DNA of 64,000 nt from contig CAVRHR010000008.1 in NCBI GenBank assembly GCA_963721005.1, forward strand, positions 62,001 through 126,000, in the 5' to 3' direction. Positions 62,305-64,000 of this stretch are shown piece by piece (the first letter of the stretch is position 1; each line of letters starts with the position of its first letter). The position numbers and the translations under genes were made by a program. The notes beneath the pieces are model-generated. The model saw only the letters and a program-made list of their open reading frames with translations. It made no database searches and was not told the origin of the DNA. The stretch comes from VAZQ01 sp963721005 (GTDB taxonomy: Bacteria; Pseudomonadota; Alphaproteobacteria; Rhizobiales; Xanthobacteraceae).

Positions 62305-63477
62305 CTAGGCCTCCCCGATCTCGCGCAGGATTTCCTGCGAATGCTCGCCCAGGCGCGGTGCCGGCCGCTCGGCCGCCATGCCGCGGCCATCGATGGTGAT
62401 CGGCGTGCGCAAGCCCGGAATGGTGCCACCGGCGGCAGCCGCGCACGGCAGATCCAGCCGCATGCCGCGATGGATGACCTGCGGATCGGCGAACACATCG
62501 GTCAGATCGTTGATCGGCCCGGCCGGGACCTTCACGGCCTCGAGCTTGGTGAGAACCTCGGCGCGCGTCAGTCGCGCGGTCAAACCCGATATATGCGCCA
62601 CCAGCCGGGCGCGGTTCGAAACCCGGTCGGCGTTGGTCTTGTACATCGGGTTCTGCGCCAGGCCGGGCTCGCCCAGGACGGCGCACAGCTTGCCGAATTG
62701 CGCATCGTTGCCCGAGGCGATGATGACGTGGCCGTCGGCGACTGGGAATACCTGGTAGGGCACGATGTTGGGATGCGCATTGCCGATCCGCTCCGGCACC
62801 ATGCCGGAAACCAGGAAGTTGAGCCCTTGGTTGCCGAGCACGCCCACCTGCGCGTCGACCAGCGCGGTATCGACATGGCGGCCGCGGCCGGTCTTCTCGC
62901 GCTCGGCCAGCGCCGCCAGGATGCCGACCGCCGAATAGACCCCGGTGAAGATGTCGGCGATGGGGACGCCCGCCCGGGTCGGTTCGCCGTCCGGCGCGCC
63001 GGTGAGCGACATGAACCCGCCCATCCCCTGTGCCATGAGGTCATAGCCGGCGCGCTCCGCATAGGGGCCGGTCTGGCCGAAGCCGGTCACCGAGCAATAG
63101 ATCAGGCGCGGATTGATGCCCGAGAGGCTCGCATAGTCGAGCCCGAACTTGGCGAGCCCGCCGACCTTGAAGTTCTCGATCAAGATGTCGGAGCGCGCCG
63201 CCAGCTTGCGCACGATGCGCCGCCCATCCTCGGATTCGAAGTCGAGCTCGATCGAGCGCTTGCCGCGGTTGGTGCAATGGAAATAGGCCGCTTCGAGGTT
63301 TCCGCCGCCGGCGGCCGCCACGAACGGCGGGCCCCAGGCCCGGGTGTCGTCGCCCGTGCCCCGGCGCTCTACCTTGACGACGTCGGCGCCGAGATCGGCC
63401 AGGATTTGCCCGGCCCACGGCCCGGCGAGAATGCGGGCGAGTTCGAGCACGCGCAGACCGGCGAGCGGACCCGGCAT
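62305..63477 (-). CDS. Class III (CaiB/BaiF) CoA transferase
   Basis: 390 residues from ATG 63477 (AAGGAG upstream). Landmarks: L-R-V-L-E-L-A-R-I-L-A-G-P-W-A, A-D-V-V-K-V-E-R-R, F-H-C-T-N-R-G-K-R-S-I-E-L-D, E-N-F-K-V-G, Y-C-S-V-T-G-F-G-Q-T-G-P, and the catalytic Asp in V-P-I-A-D175-I-F-T-G. It transfers CoA between carboxylic acids. It is divergent from the malonyl-CoA decarboxylase gene (174 bases), so a malonyl or related acyl-CoA link is possible but unproven. Confidence 0.92.
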   Translation of the reverse strand: MPGPLAGLRVLELARILAGPWAGQILADLGADVVKVERRGTGDDTRAWGPPFVAAAGGGNLEAAYFHCTNRGKRSIELDFESEDGRRIVRKLAARSDILIENFKVGGLAKFGLDYASLSGINPRLIYCSVTGFGQTGPYAERAGYDLMAQGMGGFMSLTGAPDGEPTRAGVPIADIFTGVYSAVGILAALAEREKTGRGRHVDTALVDAQVGVLGNQGLNFLVSGMVPERIGNAHPNIVPYQVFPVADGHVIIASGNDAQFGKLCAVLGEPGLAQNPMYKTNADRVSNRARLVAHISGLTARLTRAEVLTKLEAVKVPAGPINDLTDVFADPQVIHRGMRLDLPCAAAAGGTIPGLRTPITIDGRGMAAERPAPRLGEHSQEILREIGEA

Positions 63478-63651
63478 GTAACAGCTCCTTTGTGAGGACG
63501 GCCCGGCAGGTGCCGGCCCAAGCAAAACGGCTGAAGCGACCGTTTCTGTGGCGCGCCGGCTCGATCTTGTCCAGCGCGGCCTTGCGCTCCATTGCCGAAA
63601 TCTTCGCCAAATCCTTATGTATTGCCAACTCCTGGCGAGGAATCCGGCCCC

Positions 63652-64000
63652 GTGAACACCTCCTTCTTCGGCGAGTTGCTGCAATCGATCTCCGAACGCG
63701 GCCGCGCGCTGCTCGATCGCACGCGCGACCGCCGCGAGCTCGCGGAACGGCGCTCCGCCGACCTGGTGGAGCTGTGCGGCGAGCTCCTCTCCGAGCGCGG
63801 TGAAGCCTCAGGGGTGGCGCTGGCCCGCGAGATCCTGACCCGCTACGCGGAGCTCACGACCGGCCCCCGCATCGCCTTCTTCGAGGCCCTGGGGCAGAAT
63901 TTCGGCCCCGACCATGCGCGCCTGAGCGCTGCGGCTGCGGCCTGGCAACAAAACCCGGCGGAGGAGATCGCCTTCGAGGTGCATCTGGCGTCCGAGCCGC
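63652..64000 (+). CDS. Malonyl-CoA decarboxylase, N-terminal part
   Basis: 116 codons up to the right edge, GTG start at 63652 (GAGG upstream). N-S/T-S-F-F-G-E-L-L-Q-S-I and the helical N-terminal domain with L-V-E-L-C-G-E-L-L-S-E-R-G-E-A-S-G, L-A-R-E-I-L-T-R-Y and F-F-E-A-L-G-Q-N-F-G-P-D match bacterial malonyl-CoA decarboxylases (MatA type). The C-terminal catalytic GNAT-like domain lies outside the window. It converts malonyl-CoA to acetyl-CoA; in rhizobia it is usually near matB/matC. Confidence 0.85.
   Translation, partial: MNTSFFGELLQSISERGRALLDRTRDRRELAERRSADLVELCGELLSERGEASGVALAREILTRYAELTTGPRIAFFEALGQNFGPDHARLSAAAAAWQQNPAEEIAFEVHLASEP

Noticed and set aside
1..64000. tRNA or rRNA genes
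   Set aside because: No cloverleaf-like segments with T-loop GGTTCGAATCC-type motifs or rRNA-like stretches were noticed by eye; a covariance-model search would be needed to exclude them.

Overview
The window looks like chromosome from an alphaproteobacterium of the order Hyphomicrobiales (Rhizobiales), probably close to Bradyrhizobium, Rhodoplanes or Pseudolabrys. This rests on recognised families rather than a search: several Bug/TctC tripartite-tricarboxylate receptors, ABC_sub_bind proteins ending in R-A-D-E-V-I-E, a FixJ-type regulator, CRP-type regulators, an ars operon with an aquaporin, and the palindromic G+C-rich intergenic repeats typical of the group. No rRNA, tRNA, CRISPR array or intact prophage was seen.

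Left part (1-33 kb): loosely packed and decaying. It holds a partial FixJ-type regulator; small exported-protein genes that share a CRP-type promoter and a 3' hairpin; remnants of a TPR protein, ABC_sub_bind receptors, TctC receptors, a carboxylesterase, a ModA-like binding protein and three insertion sequences; and a divergent pair of A-PCP-C non-ribosomal peptide synthetase genes. Its centre is a signalling block at 17.7-25.0 kb: CRP-like regulator, broken ABC_sub_bind receptor, Cache-HAMP-GAF histidine kinase, receiver, receiver-nucleotide cyclase, and a second CRP-like regulator. All parts of a cAMP relay lie together, and sites of the form TGTGA-N6-TCACA/TCACC lie before the small exported-protein genes in the same window.

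Middle part (30-46 kb): three hypothetical genes of a recurrent rhizobial set, a tyrosinase with a translationally coupled partner, a BTAD/SARP-like regulator whose 5' end is duplicated on the far side of the tyrosinase pair, and a cell-wall cluster (a lipoprotein with a peptidoglycan-binding-like tail, plus two modular proteins with nearly identical N-terminal domains and unrelated predicted peptidoglycan-hydrolase C-termini). Then come an HxlR-MATE-ketopantoate reductase operon, a MaoC protein, a phospholipase C-type phosphoesterase and an arsR-arsC-aquaporin operon.

Right part (46-64 kb): G+C-rich, tightly packed catabolic and transport genes: a metallophosphatase, TctC receptors, beta-propeller/cytochrome c proteins, an Asp/Glu-racemase-like protein, a 2-hydroxyacid dehydrogenase, a complete TRAP transporter, a set of small membrane proteins facing a P19-type metal-binding protein, a PAP2 acid phosphatase, a class III CoA transferase, and the start of malonyl-CoA decarboxylase at the right edge.

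At least ten genes are broken by single-base indels that leave both frames well conserved. This is either real, recent decay or residual sequencing error; reads would decide.
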